NCBI GenBank assembly: GCA_014896375.1
Contig: JADBKN010000004.1
Span: forward strand, 1 to 64,000
Direction: 5' to 3'
DNA from: Bacillota bacterium
GTDB taxonomy: Bacteria > Bacillota > Sulfobacillia > RBS10-35 > Bu92
Length of the DNA stretch: 64,000 bases
Below, one piece after another: positions 35,923-43,425 of the stretch. The notes under the pieces were generated by a model. It saw nothing but the letters and a program-made list of their open reading frames with translations, did not search any database and was not told where the DNA came from. Positions within the stretch are counted from its first letter, which is position 1, and the number at the start of each line of letters is the position of its first letter. The translations under genes and the position numbers were made by a program.

Positions 35923-36417
35923 ATGGCGCTTGCGATCCTGTACGTCCACCTCGTCGCCGCGATGTTCTGGGTCGGGGAGATGCTCGTCCTGGCACTGATC
36001 GTGACCCCCGTGGCCGCGCGGCTGGGTGACCCCGCCAAGCGGGCGGCGCTCTACCAGATGATCGGGCGGCAGTCCCGTCCCTGGATGCTGGGCGCGCTGG
36101 GCCTTCTCATCCTCACCGGTGCCGGCAACCTATGGGCCATGGGCATCGGTTGGGCGCAGCTCACCTCGACCGCCTTCTACGTCACGCCGTTCGGCCGTGT
36201 CCTCGCGTGGAAGCTGGCGTTTGTCGCGTTGATCGTGGCCGTCACGCTTGTACACGACGTGGCCATGCGCCGCCTCGGCTCACGCGCGGACGCAGCCGCC
36301 CTGACGCCGGAGGACCGCCTGCGCTACCGGACACTGGGGAGCTGGGTAGGCCGCCTCAACCTGCTCCTCGGCCTGATCGTCGTCTATCTGGGATTACGTC
36401 TTGTCTTCGGCGGGTAG
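35923..36417 (+). CDS. CopD/DUF2269-like membrane protein
   Basis: A 164-residue protein with four helices. ILYVHLVAAMFWVGEMLVLALIV and KLAFVALIVAVTLVHDVAM carry the spaced histidines typical of CopD-like and related small haem- or copper-linked membrane proteins. Between TM2 and TM3 is a loop with GIGWAQLTSTAFYVTPFGRVLAWK. ATG 35923 has CAGGAGGG upstream. The leader (35835-35905) contains an imperfect inverted repeat built on TTTGACG/CGTCAAA. Confidence 0.65.
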   Translation: MALAILYVHLVAAMFWVGEMLVLALIVTPVAARLGDPAKRAALYQMIGRQSRPWMLGALGLLILTGAGNLWAMGIGWAQLTSTAFYVTPFGRVLAWKLAFVALIVAVTLVHDVAMRRLGSRADAAALTPEDRLRYRTLGSWVGRLNLLLGLIVVYLGLRLVFGG

Positions 36418-36508
36418 TGGGTGGGGTGCGAGGGGTTGCCGAATCGCACGTCTACTAGTTGACATAATATATCTTATCGGCAGTAGAGGCATGTTCACGG
36501 AGAGGCGC

Positions 36509-36868
36509 TCACCGCCCGTCCGCACCAGGGACTCGGAGACGCTGCCCGGGACGGATGACGGCGCTGTCGAGGTCGTTCACCCGGCGCACGGCCGCGATCC
36601 ACACGCGCGGATCCTCGTCCGGCGCGAGGCGCTCGGCCAGACTCCAGAGCGTGTCGCCGCTCTGGACGATGAGGACGCCCGCCTGCACGTGAGGCGCCCG
36701 CGCGGCGGACGGGTTCCTGGCGGCGCCGGCCGCGACCGTCACACGGCCGGCCGCCGGTTGCGGGTCGGCGTGCAGGACGGCGGGCAGCGCCATCCAGAGA
36801 AGGAGGAACGCGAGAAGCCCCCACAAGCGCCGCGGACGCCTGCGCAGACGATGCCGGACCCGAACCAT
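36509..36868 (-). CDS. yneA: YneA-like SOS cell-division inhibitor, LysM protein
   Basis: A 119-residue protein. A positively charged start and one membrane segment (LWGLLAFLLLWMALPAVLHA) are followed by a C-terminal LysM domain (QSGDTLWSLAERLAPDEDPRVW to VIRPGQRLRVP). This is the layout of YneA, the SOS-induced division inhibitor of Bacillus, which sits beside lexA there as here. ATG 36868 follows GGGGGTG. The promoter and two LexA boxes upstream make SOS control very likely. Confidence 0.85.
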   Translation of the reverse strand: MVRVRHRLRRRPRRLWGLLAFLLLWMALPAVLHADPQPAAGRVTVAAGAARNPSAARAPHVQAGVLIVQSGDTLWSLAERLAPDEDPRVWIAAVRRVNDLDSAVIRPGQRLRVPGADGR

Positions 36869-36879
36869 GGCCGCACCCC

Positions 36880-36929
36880 CGAATACGTGTTCGTATTCGA
36901 AGATTACGGCGAACACGCGTTCGTGTCAA
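36880..36929 (-). promoter_or_regulatory. SOS promoter of yneA: two LexA boxes on a consensus sigma-A promoter
   Basis: On the minus strand TTGACA (36929-36924) and TAATCT (36906-36901) are 17 bases apart. The LexA/DinR box CGAACACGCGTTCG (36910-36923) matches CGAACRNRYGTTCG exactly and fills most of the spacer. A second box, CGAATACGTGTTCG (36880-36893), differs at one base and covers the expected transcription start. Confidence 0.9.
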
Positions 36930-37201
36930 GGGTTCGGTTGCGGACTCATCCGCCTGAGGAGGCGCCGGAGGGCGGCGTCGTCGAAGCGCCCTTCAATCCA
37001 GGTGCGGCCCGAGACGTCGGCCAGGACGGGGACGCGGTGGCGATAGCGCTCAAAGAGCGCGATCGAGGTGAGCACATCCACCTCCCGGACCTCCAAGCCT
37101 GCGGCCGCAAGGCGCGCGCGGGCCTCGTCGCACAGGTGGCAGCCGGACTTGACGTAGAGGACGAGATCCTCTGGATGGATGCGCCGACGCGCACCGAACA
37201 A
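36926..37201 (-). CDS. Glutaredoxin-like protein
   Basis: A 91-residue thioredoxin-fold protein with the redox motif SGCHLCDEARARL after the first strand (LVLYVK), then VREVDVLT and the cis-Pro region HRVPVLADVSGRTWIEGRF. The start is uncertain. TTG 37201 gives a family-like length, but its ribosome site is poor and it lies within the lexA operator. Its stop overlaps the -35 region of the yneA promoter. It probably reduces disulfides or bacillithiol mixed disulfides (inference). Confidence 0.75.
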   Translation of the reverse strand: MFGARRRIHPEDLVLYVKSGCHLCDEARARLAAAGLEVREVDVLTSIALFERYRHRVPVLADVSGRTWIEGRFDDAALRRLLRRMSPQPNP

Positions 37202-37234
37202 TTGTTTGCACCCGCCCTGACGCCGTGCTATACT
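37195..37234 (+). promoter_or_regulatory. lexA promoter with LexA box
   Basis: TTGCAC (37206-37211), a 17-base spacer and TATACT (37229-37234) form a sigma-A promoter 30 bases before the GTG of lexA. The box CGAACAATTGTTTG (37195-37208) overlaps the -35. It is a weaker match than the yneA box, as is usual for autoregulated lexA. Confidence 0.85.
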
Positions 37235-37263
37235 TCGACCAGTGAATTCCAGGAGGTGGCCCT

Positions 37264-37884
37264 GTGGGCGAATCACTGACCCGCCGGCAGCGAGAGATCC
37301 TCGAATTCATTAAACGGCGGATCCGCGAGCGCGGCTATCCCCCGTCGGTGCGGGAGATCGGGGAGGCCGTCGGCCTCTCCTCCAGCTCTACTGTGCACGG
37401 CCACCTGGCGCGGCTTGAAGAGAAAGGGTACCTGCGGCGGGACCCCAGCAAACCCCGGGCCATCGAAGTCCTGGACACGCCGGAGGCGCCCGCGCCGGCA
37501 CCTGCGCCGCGCGTCGTACCCGTGCCGGTGGTGGGCCGCGTGGCCGCGGGCACGCCCATCCTGGCCGAGGAGAACGTGGAGGACGTCTTCCCGCTGCCGG
37601 AGGATTGGGTGCGCGGCGGGGAGATCTTCATGCTGGAGGTGCGCGGGGACAGCATGATCGAGGCCGGCATCCTCGACGGGGACCGCGTCATCGTCCGCCG
37701 GCAGGACACGGCCGAGAACGGCGACATCGTCGTCGCGCTCATCGGCGATGAAGCCACCGTCAAGCGCTATTATCGTGAGGCGGACCACATCCGCCTCCAG
37801 CCCGAGAACAGCCGCATGGAGCCCATCCGCACGCGGGAGGCGACGATCATCGGCCGCGTCATCGGGCTGGTGCGGCTCCTCTGA
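37264..37884 (+). CDS. lexA: LexA/DinR repressor
   Basis: A 206-residue SOS repressor. The winged HTH is [44 protein letters not shown]. The self-cleavage site is Ala-Gly in [15 protein letters not shown]. The serine is in [15 protein letters not shown] and the lysine in [13 protein letters not shown] 37264 follows AGGAGGTG at five bases. It is divergent from the glutaredoxin/yneA pair and controlled by its own box. Confidence 0.97.
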   Translation: MGESLTRRQREILEFIKRRIRERGYPPSVREIGEAVGLSSSSTVHGHLARLEEKGYLRRDPSKPRAIEVLDTPEAPAPAPAPRVVPVPVVGRVAAGTPILAEENVEDVFPLPEDWVRGGEIFMLEVRGDSMIEAGILDGDRVIVRRQDTAENGDIVVALIGDEATVKRYYREADHIRLQPENSRMEPIRTREATIIGRVIGLVRLL

Positions 37885-37929
37885 TCTGAACTCACCGCCA
37901 CGCTCGCGCAGGTCCTGCGGCGAACGCGC

Positions 37930-37949
37930 GGCGGGAGCGGTCTCCCGCC
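37930..37949. terminator. Short hairpin between convergent lexA and glnA
   Basis: GGCGGGAG-CGGT-CTCCCGCC, an 8-bp perfect stem. It lies 46 bases after the lexA stop and 92 bases past the glnA end. No T run, so termination is only likely. Confidence 0.4.
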
Positions 37950-38040
37950 CCCGCCGCCGAGGTCACGAATCCAATGAGGTCACGGACCCCATGATGCTCA
38001 TCCCCGTGCCCGGAGCCCGTCCTCCAGCCGCTCCGGCGCC

Positions 38041-39375
38041 TTAGAACGCGCGCAGGTACTGCTCCAGCTCCCAAGGGTGAACCTGCGTGCGATAGAGGTC
38101 CCACTCGATCGTCTTCGCCTCGATGAAGCGCTCAAAGACGTGGTCGCCGAGCGTCTCGCGCATGAGCGGGTCGCCCTTCAGTGCCTCGATCGCCTCCTCA
38201 AGCGAAGCCGGCAAGCGGCCGACCCCCTCCTCCGCCAGCTCCTCCTCGGACATGTGGTAAATGTTGCGGTCGAGCGGATCCGGCGGCGTGAGCCCGCGCT
38301 CCACGCCGTCGAGCCCCGCGGCCAGCGTCACGGCCAGCGCCAGGTACGGGTTGCAGCTCGGGTCCGGGCTGCGCAGCTCGATGCGCGTGGAGGCGCCGCG
38401 CTTCGCGGGCACGCGCACAAGCGGGCTGCGGTTGCCGTTCGACCAGGCGATGTAGACCGGCGCCTCGTAGCCGGGCACGAGCCGCTTGTAGGAGTTGACG
38501 AGCGGATTCGTGACGGCCGTGAAGCCGCGCGCGTGCTCAAGGATGCCGGCCGTGTAACTCTTCGCCACCGAGCTCAGCCCGTCCGGCGAGTCCGGGTCAT
38601 AGAAGGCGTTCCGGTCGCCGCGGAAGAGCGACTGGTGCAGGTGCATGCCGGAGCCGTTGATGCCGCGCACCGGCTTCGGCATGAAGGTCGCGTGCAACCC
38701 GTGCTGCTCAGCCACCGTGCGCACGACGAAGCGGAAGGTGGCGATGTTGTCGGCCGTGCGCACGGCGTCGGCGTACTTGAAGTCGATCTCGTGCTGGCCG
38801 GGCGCCACCTCGTGGTGGGCTGCCTCGACCTCGAAGCCCATCTCCATCAGCGTGCGCACGATGTCGGCGCGGCAGGCCTCGCCGCGGTCGATCGGCGCCA
38901 GGTCGAAGTAGGAGGCCTGGTCGTTCGTCTGCGTGGTGGCGTGCCCGTGCGCGTCCTTCAAGAAGAGGAAGAACTCCGGCTCCGGCCCGCAGTTCATCGT
39001 GTAGCCCATCTCCGCGGCGCGCGCGACGACGCGCTTGAGCACCTGGCGCGGGTCGCCGGGGAACGGCCGGCCGTTCGGCAAGTAGACGTCGCAGATGAGT
39101 CGCGCCGTGGCGCCCGCGCCCTCCTTCCACGGGAAGATGGCGAAGGTGGCGGGATCCGGCCGCAGGTACATGTCGGACTCCTGGATGCGGACGAAGCCCT
39201 CGATGGAGGAGCCGTCGAACATGATCTCGTTCGCGAGCGCCTTGTCCAGCTGGGTGGCGGGGATCTCGACGTTCTTGATCACGCCCAGGATGTCGGAGAA
39301 CTGCAGGCGGATGAACTTCACGTCCAGATCGCGCACGAGCCGGCGGACATCGTCAGCCGTCTTGGCCTGGTTCAT
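38041..39375 (-). CDS. glnA: Glutamine synthetase type I (GSI-alpha)
   Basis: A 444-residue glutamine synthetase (glutamate + NH3 + ATP to glutamine). It shows [19 protein letters not shown], the catalytic region [23 protein letters not shown], and the ATP-site region [17 protein letters not shown] with NRSPLVRVP. Length fits the GSI-alpha class of Firmicutes, which are feedback-controlled through GlnR rather than by adenylylation. Its ATG lies 23 bases inside glnR, so the two are co-translated. Confidence 0.97.
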   Translation of the reverse strand: MNQAKTADDVRRLVRDLDVKFIRLQFSDILGVIKNVEIPATQLDKALANEIMFDGSSIEGFVRIQESDMYLRPDPATFAIFPWKEGAGATARLICDVYLPNGRPFPGDPRQVLKRVVARAAEMGYTMNCGPEPEFFLFLKDAHGHATTQTNDQASYFDLAPIDRGEACRADIVRTLMEMGFEVEAAHHEVAPGQHEIDFKYADAVRTADNIATFRFVVRTVAEQHGLHATFMPKPVRGINGSGMHLHQSLFRGDRNAFYDPDSPDGLSSVAKSYTAGILEHARGFTAVTNPLVNSYKRLVPGYEAPVYIAWSNGNRSPLVRVPAKRGASTRIELRSPDPSCNPYLALAVTLAAGLDGVERGLTPPDPLDRNIYHMSEEELAEEGVGRLPASLEEAIEALKGDPLMRETLGDHVFERFIEAKTIEWDLYRTQVHPWELEQYLRAF

Positions 39376-39718
39376 CGTCTCGCTCCCTCTCCCGCAAACG
39401 GCGAAGGAACTGGTCCCGCCCCACGAGCGGGTACAGGCTCGGTGCCTCCGGCCGCACGAAGCCTTCCTTGGCGGGCAGCTCCTCCACGCGGCGCCGCGCG
39501 GGGCGGGCCTGAAGCGCCGCCAGCGCCTGCGCCAGCGTGTAGCCGCGGGCCAGGAACGAGGCCAGGGACTGGAGCCGGGCGACGTCGTCCTCGGAATACA
39601 GCCGGTGTCCGCCCGCGGTGCGTTCCGGCCGGACGACGCCCTTCTGCTCGTAATAGCGGATCTGCCGCTGGCTGAGGCCCGTCTTCCGTTCCACCTGACC
39701 GATCGTGTACCGGCTCAA
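39353..39718 (-). CDS. glnR: GlnR-like MerR family regulator
   Basis: A 121-residue MerR-type regulator of the GlnR/TnrA branch. The winged HTH is [43 protein letters not shown], followed by a dimer helix. The tail ([20 protein letters not shown]) may be the glutamine-synthetase-responsive part. It overlaps glnA by 23 bases, as in the Bacillus glnRA operon. Repeats of TGACA surround its promoter. Confidence 0.9.
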   Translation of the reverse strand: MSRYTIGQVERKTGLSQRQIRYYEQKGVVRPERTAGGHRLYSEDDVARLQSLASFLARGYTLAQALAALQARPARRRVEELPAKEGFVRPEAPSLYPLVGRDQFLRRLRERERDDEPGQDG

Positions 39719-39730
39719 GCGAGCGTCCCC

Positions 39731-40030
39731 TCACACGTTTGTCAGGTTTGTGTCAGGTTCGTTGCCAGCATACGTGGGTCCAAGCGCGCCTGTCAAATCT
39801 TTGTCAGGTTTTTTGAGCGGCATCCCGCAAAGCGTGCAGGCGCCGGATGCCAGCGAGGCCTCGCGCCACTCAAGGCGTGCAGCCGCCTCCCCTTCGATGT
39901 GGGCCCGCCGGCGCGCCTCGCGCGCTCCGTGAGCGTACCCGCCCGCGAAACCGGCGGCGAAGCCGGCGAGCGCCGCGGCGGCCAGAGAGCATGCGGCCGC
40001 CCACAGAGGAACGTCCCAAGGCGCCGTCAA
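39731..40030 (-). CDS. Small membrane protein with CxxC motif
   Basis: A 99-residue protein. One hydrophobic glycine-rich helix (LWAAACSLAAAALAGFAAGFAGG) is followed by a basic stretch and a tail with ACTLCGMPLKKPDKD. TTG 40030 overlaps the TGA of the gene before (TTGA), and GGAAGGA lies just upstream. The 3' end carries the glnRA promoter and operators, which may explain its tail sequence. No family recognised. Last gene of the spoVK-GTPase module. Confidence 0.55.
   Translation of the reverse strand: MTAPWDVPLWAAACSLAAAALAGFAAGFAGGYAHGAREARRRAHIEGEAAARLEWREASLASGACTLCGMPLKKPDKDLTGALGPTYAGNEPDTNLTNV
39740..39806 (-). promoter_or_regulatory. glnRA promoter with paired TGACA operators
   Basis: On the minus strand TTGACA (39796-39791), 18 bases, then TATGCT (39772-39767). 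TGACA occurs four times as two pairs: complements at 39791 and 39802, and at 39740 and 39751. Each pair is spaced 11 bases. One pair overlaps the -35, the other lies just past the start. The upstream pair also reads as a near-palindrome CCTGnCAAA-N2-TTTGnCAGG. Confidence 0.75.
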
Positions 40031-40611
40031 CCGTCCTTCCCCCTCCCCCGCCGCGCGGCGAGCGCCCGCAACGCCACCGCGCCGCCCCCGAAGGCCAGCA
40101 CGGCCGCGGCCAGGGAGGCCTCCACGCCCAGCGCCGCGGCCGCCAAGGCGGCAGAGAAGCCCCACGCGGCGGCGCGCGGCCAGCGCGCGCCGAGGTACGA
40201 GACGGCCGGCGACGGGTCGTCCGCCAGGTCGTCCGCCAGGTCCACGGAGAGGAGGCTGAGGAGCGCCGCCGTGCCGAGCGCCGGCCCGCCCGCCCAGAGG
40301 CAGAGCGCCCCGGCGAGGGCCGTCTCCTGCCACGCGCGCAGGCCGCTCGGCATGCGACCGCGCGGCTCCCGCAGCATGCCGGCGGCGTAGGCCGCCAGGG
40401 CGCAGGCGGAGGCCGCCCGCGCGTCCAAGGCGGCGGCGGCGGCGAGCGCGGCCAGCGCATAGGCCGCCGCGCCGGCGCCGAGCCTCGCCGTCCAGTTGGG
40501 CGTGCGGGCGCCAGCGTCCAGTGGAGCGTCGAGCAGATCGTCGACGAGCCGCACCGCCACGGCGACCGCCGCCACGGCGAGCCAGCGCGCCAAGAGCGGC
40601 CAGCCGTCCAT
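40027..40611 (-). CDS. Hypothetical membrane protein, possible UbiA relative
   Basis: A 194-residue, alanine-rich protein with about six helices. VRLVDDLLDAPLDAG near the N-terminus and SVDLADDLADDPSP in the middle look like the two Asp-rich motifs of UbiA-type prenyltransferases, but the protein is about 100 residues shorter than that family. ATG 40611 follows GGGGTGG. It lies 11 bases after the GTPase gene, in the same operon. UbiA kinship is a guess from the Asp motifs. Confidence 0.5.
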   Translation of the reverse strand: MDGWPLLARWLAVAAVAVAVRLVDDLLDAPLDAGARTPNWTARLGAGAAAYALAALAAAAALDARAASACALAAYAAGMLREPRGRMPSGLRAWQETALAGALCLWAGGPALGTAALLSLLSVDLADDLADDPSPAVSYLGARWPRAAAWGFSAALAAAALGVEASLAAAVLAFGGGAVALRALAARRGRGKDG

Positions 40612-40622
40612 AAGGCCACCCC

Positions 40623-41225
40623 CTACCAGCGCCCCGCGAAGAAACGGCGCACGTCTGGAAAACCGAGGCGGGTCACTGAGGAGACGGGGATCACGCGCGC
40701 CTCCGGGAACGCGCGGCGGATGCGCTCCAGGCCGAGCGGCGCCTGGGGCAAGTCCATCTTGCTAGCGAGCACGGAAAAGGGCCCGCGCCCCGCCATGAAG
40801 CGCACGATCTCGCGGTCGACGTCCGCGATGGCGCGCCCGTCGCGTCCTGCGCGGTCGGCGTCGATGAGGTGCAGTACGGCCTCCGCCGACCGCAGGGCGC
40901 GCAGCGTCTGCGCCATCGCCTCGCGCACGGCCGCCTCCTGATGGATGTCGTCGGAGAGGCCGGTCGTGTCCGTGAGGCGGATGACGCGCACATGCTTGCG
41001 CACCGGCACTTCGACGTCGACGGCCTGTAGGGCGCGCGTCTTGTGATCGGCGCCGTCGACGAGCTCAGCGCGCGCGCGGGATATGGGCAGCGTCAGGATG
41101 TGCGTCGGCTCGCCGGGCGCCGTGACGTGCAGGCGCAGCTCCTGGACGTTGAGGAAGGCCGCGAACTGGATGAGGAAGAGGGTCTTTCCGGCGCGCGGCT
41201 GGCCGGTGACGAGGACCGTGTTCAC
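40623..41225 (-). CDS. Small GTPase next to spoVK
   Basis: A 200-residue P-loop GTPase. G1 is VTGQPRAGKTLFL, G3 is RLTDTTGLSDD (DxxG), G4 is VLASKMDLP (a [NT]KxD variant with Ser) and G5 is probably IPVSSVTRLG. It lacks extra domains. Its GTG overlaps the spoVK stop (GTGA), so the AAA ATPase and this GTPase are made together. The pair may act in spore coat or cortex assembly, or in regulating a partner enzyme; no direct evidence. Confidence 0.75.
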   Translation of the reverse strand: MNTVLVTGQPRAGKTLFLIQFAAFLNVQELRLHVTAPGEPTHILTLPISRARAELVDGADHKTRALQAVDVEVPVRKHVRVIRLTDTTGLSDDIHQEAAVREAMAQTLRALRSAEAVLHLIDADRAGRDGRAIADVDREIVRFMAGRGPFSVLASKMDLPQAPLGLERIRRAFPEARVIPVSSVTRLGFPDVRRFFAGRW

Positions 41226-42223
41226 GGCAGCACACCGATGAGGTCCACCGCCCGGATCGTCATGAGGTCCTCCACGGTGGTCGTCGGCTGCTGGACGAGC
41301 CTCAGCGCCTGGCGGCGGATGGCGCGCTCGATGATGTTGCGCGTGAGCCGGGCGTTGCCCGTGCTGAGCAGCCGCTGGTTCTCCGGCGCGCGCAGGATCT
41401 CCTCAAGCTTGGCGCGGGCGTCCTCGGCGAAGCGGTACTGGCGCTTCTGCAACATGAGGTCGGCGATCCTCATCAGTTCCCCCACCGAATAGTCCGGGAA
41501 GTCGATCTGGATCGGGAAGCGCGAGCGCAGGCCCGGGTTCGTGCGCAGGAAGTACTCCATCTCGTCGTTGTAGCCGGCGAGGATGAGGATGAGATTGTCC
41601 CGGTGGTTCTCCATCGCGCGCACCAGCGTGTCAATGGCTTCCTTGCCGAAGTCCTTCTCGCCTCCCCTGGCCAACGAATACGCCTCGTCGATGAAGAGAA
41701 TGCCATCGAGGGCGCGCCGGATCTGTTCCCGCGTCTTCTGGGCCGTGTGGCCGATGTACTCGCCCACGAGGTCGGCGCGCTCCACCTCGACGAGGTGGCC
41801 CTTGGCGAGCACGTCCATCTCGCGGAAAAGGCGCCCGAGGAGGCGGGCGATGGTCGTCTTGCCGGTGCCCGGGTTGCCGCGGAAGACCATGTGCAGGGCG
41901 AGGGGATCGGTCGCGAGGCCCGCCTCCGCGCGCCGGCGGCGCACCTCGACGAACGCGTGCAGCTCCCGCACGAGCTCCTTGACCTGGCGCAACCCCACAA
42001 GACCGTCGAGCTCCTGCAGCACGGCCGCCACCCTCGCCTCCCGCCCGTTCCCCGCCGCCGGCGGCTCCTCGCGCAGGAGGGCGAGCGCCCTCGCCGGCCC
42101 CAGCCTGCCCTCCTCCAGCCCGCGCAGCGCATCTTCAAAGGATTCGCGGGACTCGCGCGGCGCGCGCGCGGGGTGGCTCGGCGGCATCGCCAAGGGCGGC
42201 CGTCCGGCTTCGTGCACGGCCAC
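41222..42223 (-). CDS. spoVK: SpoVK/CbbX-type AAA ATPase
   Basis: A 333-residue AAA+ ATPase. It has LDGLVGLRQVKELVRELHAFVEV, Walker A FRGNPGTGKTTIARLLG, the pore-type loop EVERADLVGEYIGHTAQKT, Walker B GILFIDEAYSLARG, and the arginine finger region NPGLRSRFPIQIDF. This is the CbbX/SpoVK family; SpoVK is needed for spore maturation in Bacillus. GTG 42223 follows GGAAGGGGG. The first ~75 residues before the AAA core are weakly conserved. First gene of a four-gene coupled module. Confidence 0.9.
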   Translation of the reverse strand: MAVHEAGRPPLAMPPSHPARAPRESRESFEDALRGLEEGRLGPARALALLREEPPAAGNGREARVAAVLQELDGLVGLRQVKELVRELHAFVEVRRRRAEAGLATDPLALHMVFRGNPGTGKTTIARLLGRLFREMDVLAKGHLVEVERADLVGEYIGHTAQKTREQIRRALDGILFIDEAYSLARGGEKDFGKEAIDTLVRAMENHRDNLILILAGYNDEMEYFLRTNPGLRSRFPIQIDFPDYSVGELMRIADLMLQKRQYRFAEDARAKLEEILRAPENQRLLSTGNARLTRNIIERAIRRQALRLVQQPTTTVEDLMTIRAVDLIGVLP

Positions 42224-42415
42224 GGAACATCCCCCTTCCGCCCCCCGCCCCGGGGGGCGTTGCGCATTATACGGGGCGCGCCGGCCGGGCGTGCGACGAG
42301 CGGGCGGAGCGCGGCCGGAACCTTGCGGCTCGCCCGGGCGGCCGCACGCGCCGCCCGCCGGCGGCCGGCCGCCTCCCCCGGGACCGCGCGCGAGTGACAG
42401 CGCGCGACACGCGCC

Positions 42416-42458
42416 TGTGGAAAGGCCTGTGCACAACTAGGGGTCTGACTGTGGATGG
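42416..42458. promoter_or_regulatory. Cluster of DnaA-box-like 9-mers
   Basis: TGTGGAAAG (42416), TGTGCACAA (42428) and TGTGGATGG (42450) each lie one to three changes from the DnaA box TGTGGATAA. They fall within 43 bases at the miaA 3' end and the spoVK upstream region. None is a perfect box. Confidence 0.35.
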
Positions 42459-43408
42459 ACGGGCGCGGGCCGCCGCCCCTCCTCAAAGAAGGCCCGGAAC
42501 CAACCGGCGAGGAGGGCCGCCGGCTCCTCGACGCGGTCGAGGTCGAGCCAGACGATGCCCGGCTCGCGGCGGAACCATGTGTACTGCCGCTTCGCGAAGC
42601 GGCGCGTGTTGCGCACGAGGAGGGCGACCATCTCCTCGTACCCGTAACGGCCCTGCAGGTGGCCGATGACCTCCTTGTAGCCGAGGGCCTGGAAGGCCGG
42701 CAGATCGGGAGGATACCGCTCCAGTAGCCGGCGCACCTCCTCGACGAGCCCGTCGCGCAACTCGCGGTGCACGCGCTCCTCCACGCGCGCGTAAAGGTGC
42801 GCGCGCGCGCGCGTCAGGCCCACCACAAGGCGCTCGTACGGCGGTTCCGCGCCCTCCCGCAGCCACCGTGAGAACGGCACGCCGGTCTGCGCGTGCACCT
42901 CCAGCGCGCGGATCACGCGCCGCGTGTTGTGGGGATCGATGCGCCGCGCCGCTTCCGCGTCGACAGCCGCCAGGCGCCGGTGGACGGCTACGGGCCCCTC
43001 CCGCTCCGCCAGCTCCCAGAGCGCGCGGCGTAGTCGCGGGTCCGGCGGCGCGGGATTGAAGCGGTAGCCCAGGGTGGCCGCGCGCACGTACAGCCCCGTG
43101 CCGCCCACGAAGAGCGGCCGCCGGCCGCGCGCCAGCACCTCGCGCACGGCGCGCGCCGCCTCCTCGCAGTAGCGCACCACGTGGAAGGGCTCGTCCGGGT
43201 CGACGAGGTCGATGAGGTGGTGAGGCACGCGCCGGCGCACCTCCGGCGGCGGCTTGTCCGTGCCGATGTCCATGCCGCGGTAGACGGCCGTGGAGTCGGC
43301 GGAGAGGATCTCCGCGCCGACCCTTTCCGCCACCTCCACCGCCAGCTCCGACTTCCCCACGGCCGTCGGACCGACGATCGCGCCGACGCGCGGGCGCTCC
43401 GAGACCAC
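42437..43408 (-). CDS. miaA: tRNA dimethylallyltransferase MiaA
   Basis: A 323-residue enzyme that prenylates A37 of tRNAs reading UNN codons. It shows P-loop AIVGPTAVGKSELAVEVA, LSADSTAVYRGMDIGTDKP, LFVGGTGLYVRAATLG and the tRNA-binding QALGYKEVIGHLQGRY. GTG 43408 with GGAGGAG upstream is preferred; the track extends into the mutL end. It follows mutL by 17 bases, a common Firmicutes order (mutS-mutL-miaA). Confidence 0.95.
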   Translation of the reverse strand: MVSERPRVGAIVGPTAVGKSELAVEVAERVGAEILSADSTAVYRGMDIGTDKPPPEVRRRVPHHLIDLVDPDEPFHVVRYCEEAARAVREVLARGRRPLFVGGTGLYVRAATLGYRFNPAPPDPRLRRALWELAEREGPVAVHRRLAAVDAEAARRIDPHNTRRVIRALEVHAQTGVPFSRWLREGAEPPYERLVVGLTRARAHLYARVEERVHRELRDGLVEEVRRLLERYPPDLPAFQALGYKEVIGHLQGRYGYEEMVALLVRNTRRFAKRQYTWFRREPGIVWLDLDRVEEPAALLAGWFRAFFEEGRRPAPVHPQSDP

Positions 43409-43425
43409 CGCACTCCTCCTCCCGG

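Noticed and set aside
42790-42815. CG dinucleotide run as a functional repeat
   Set aside because: It encodes Ala-Arg in MiaA and is expected from the base composition.
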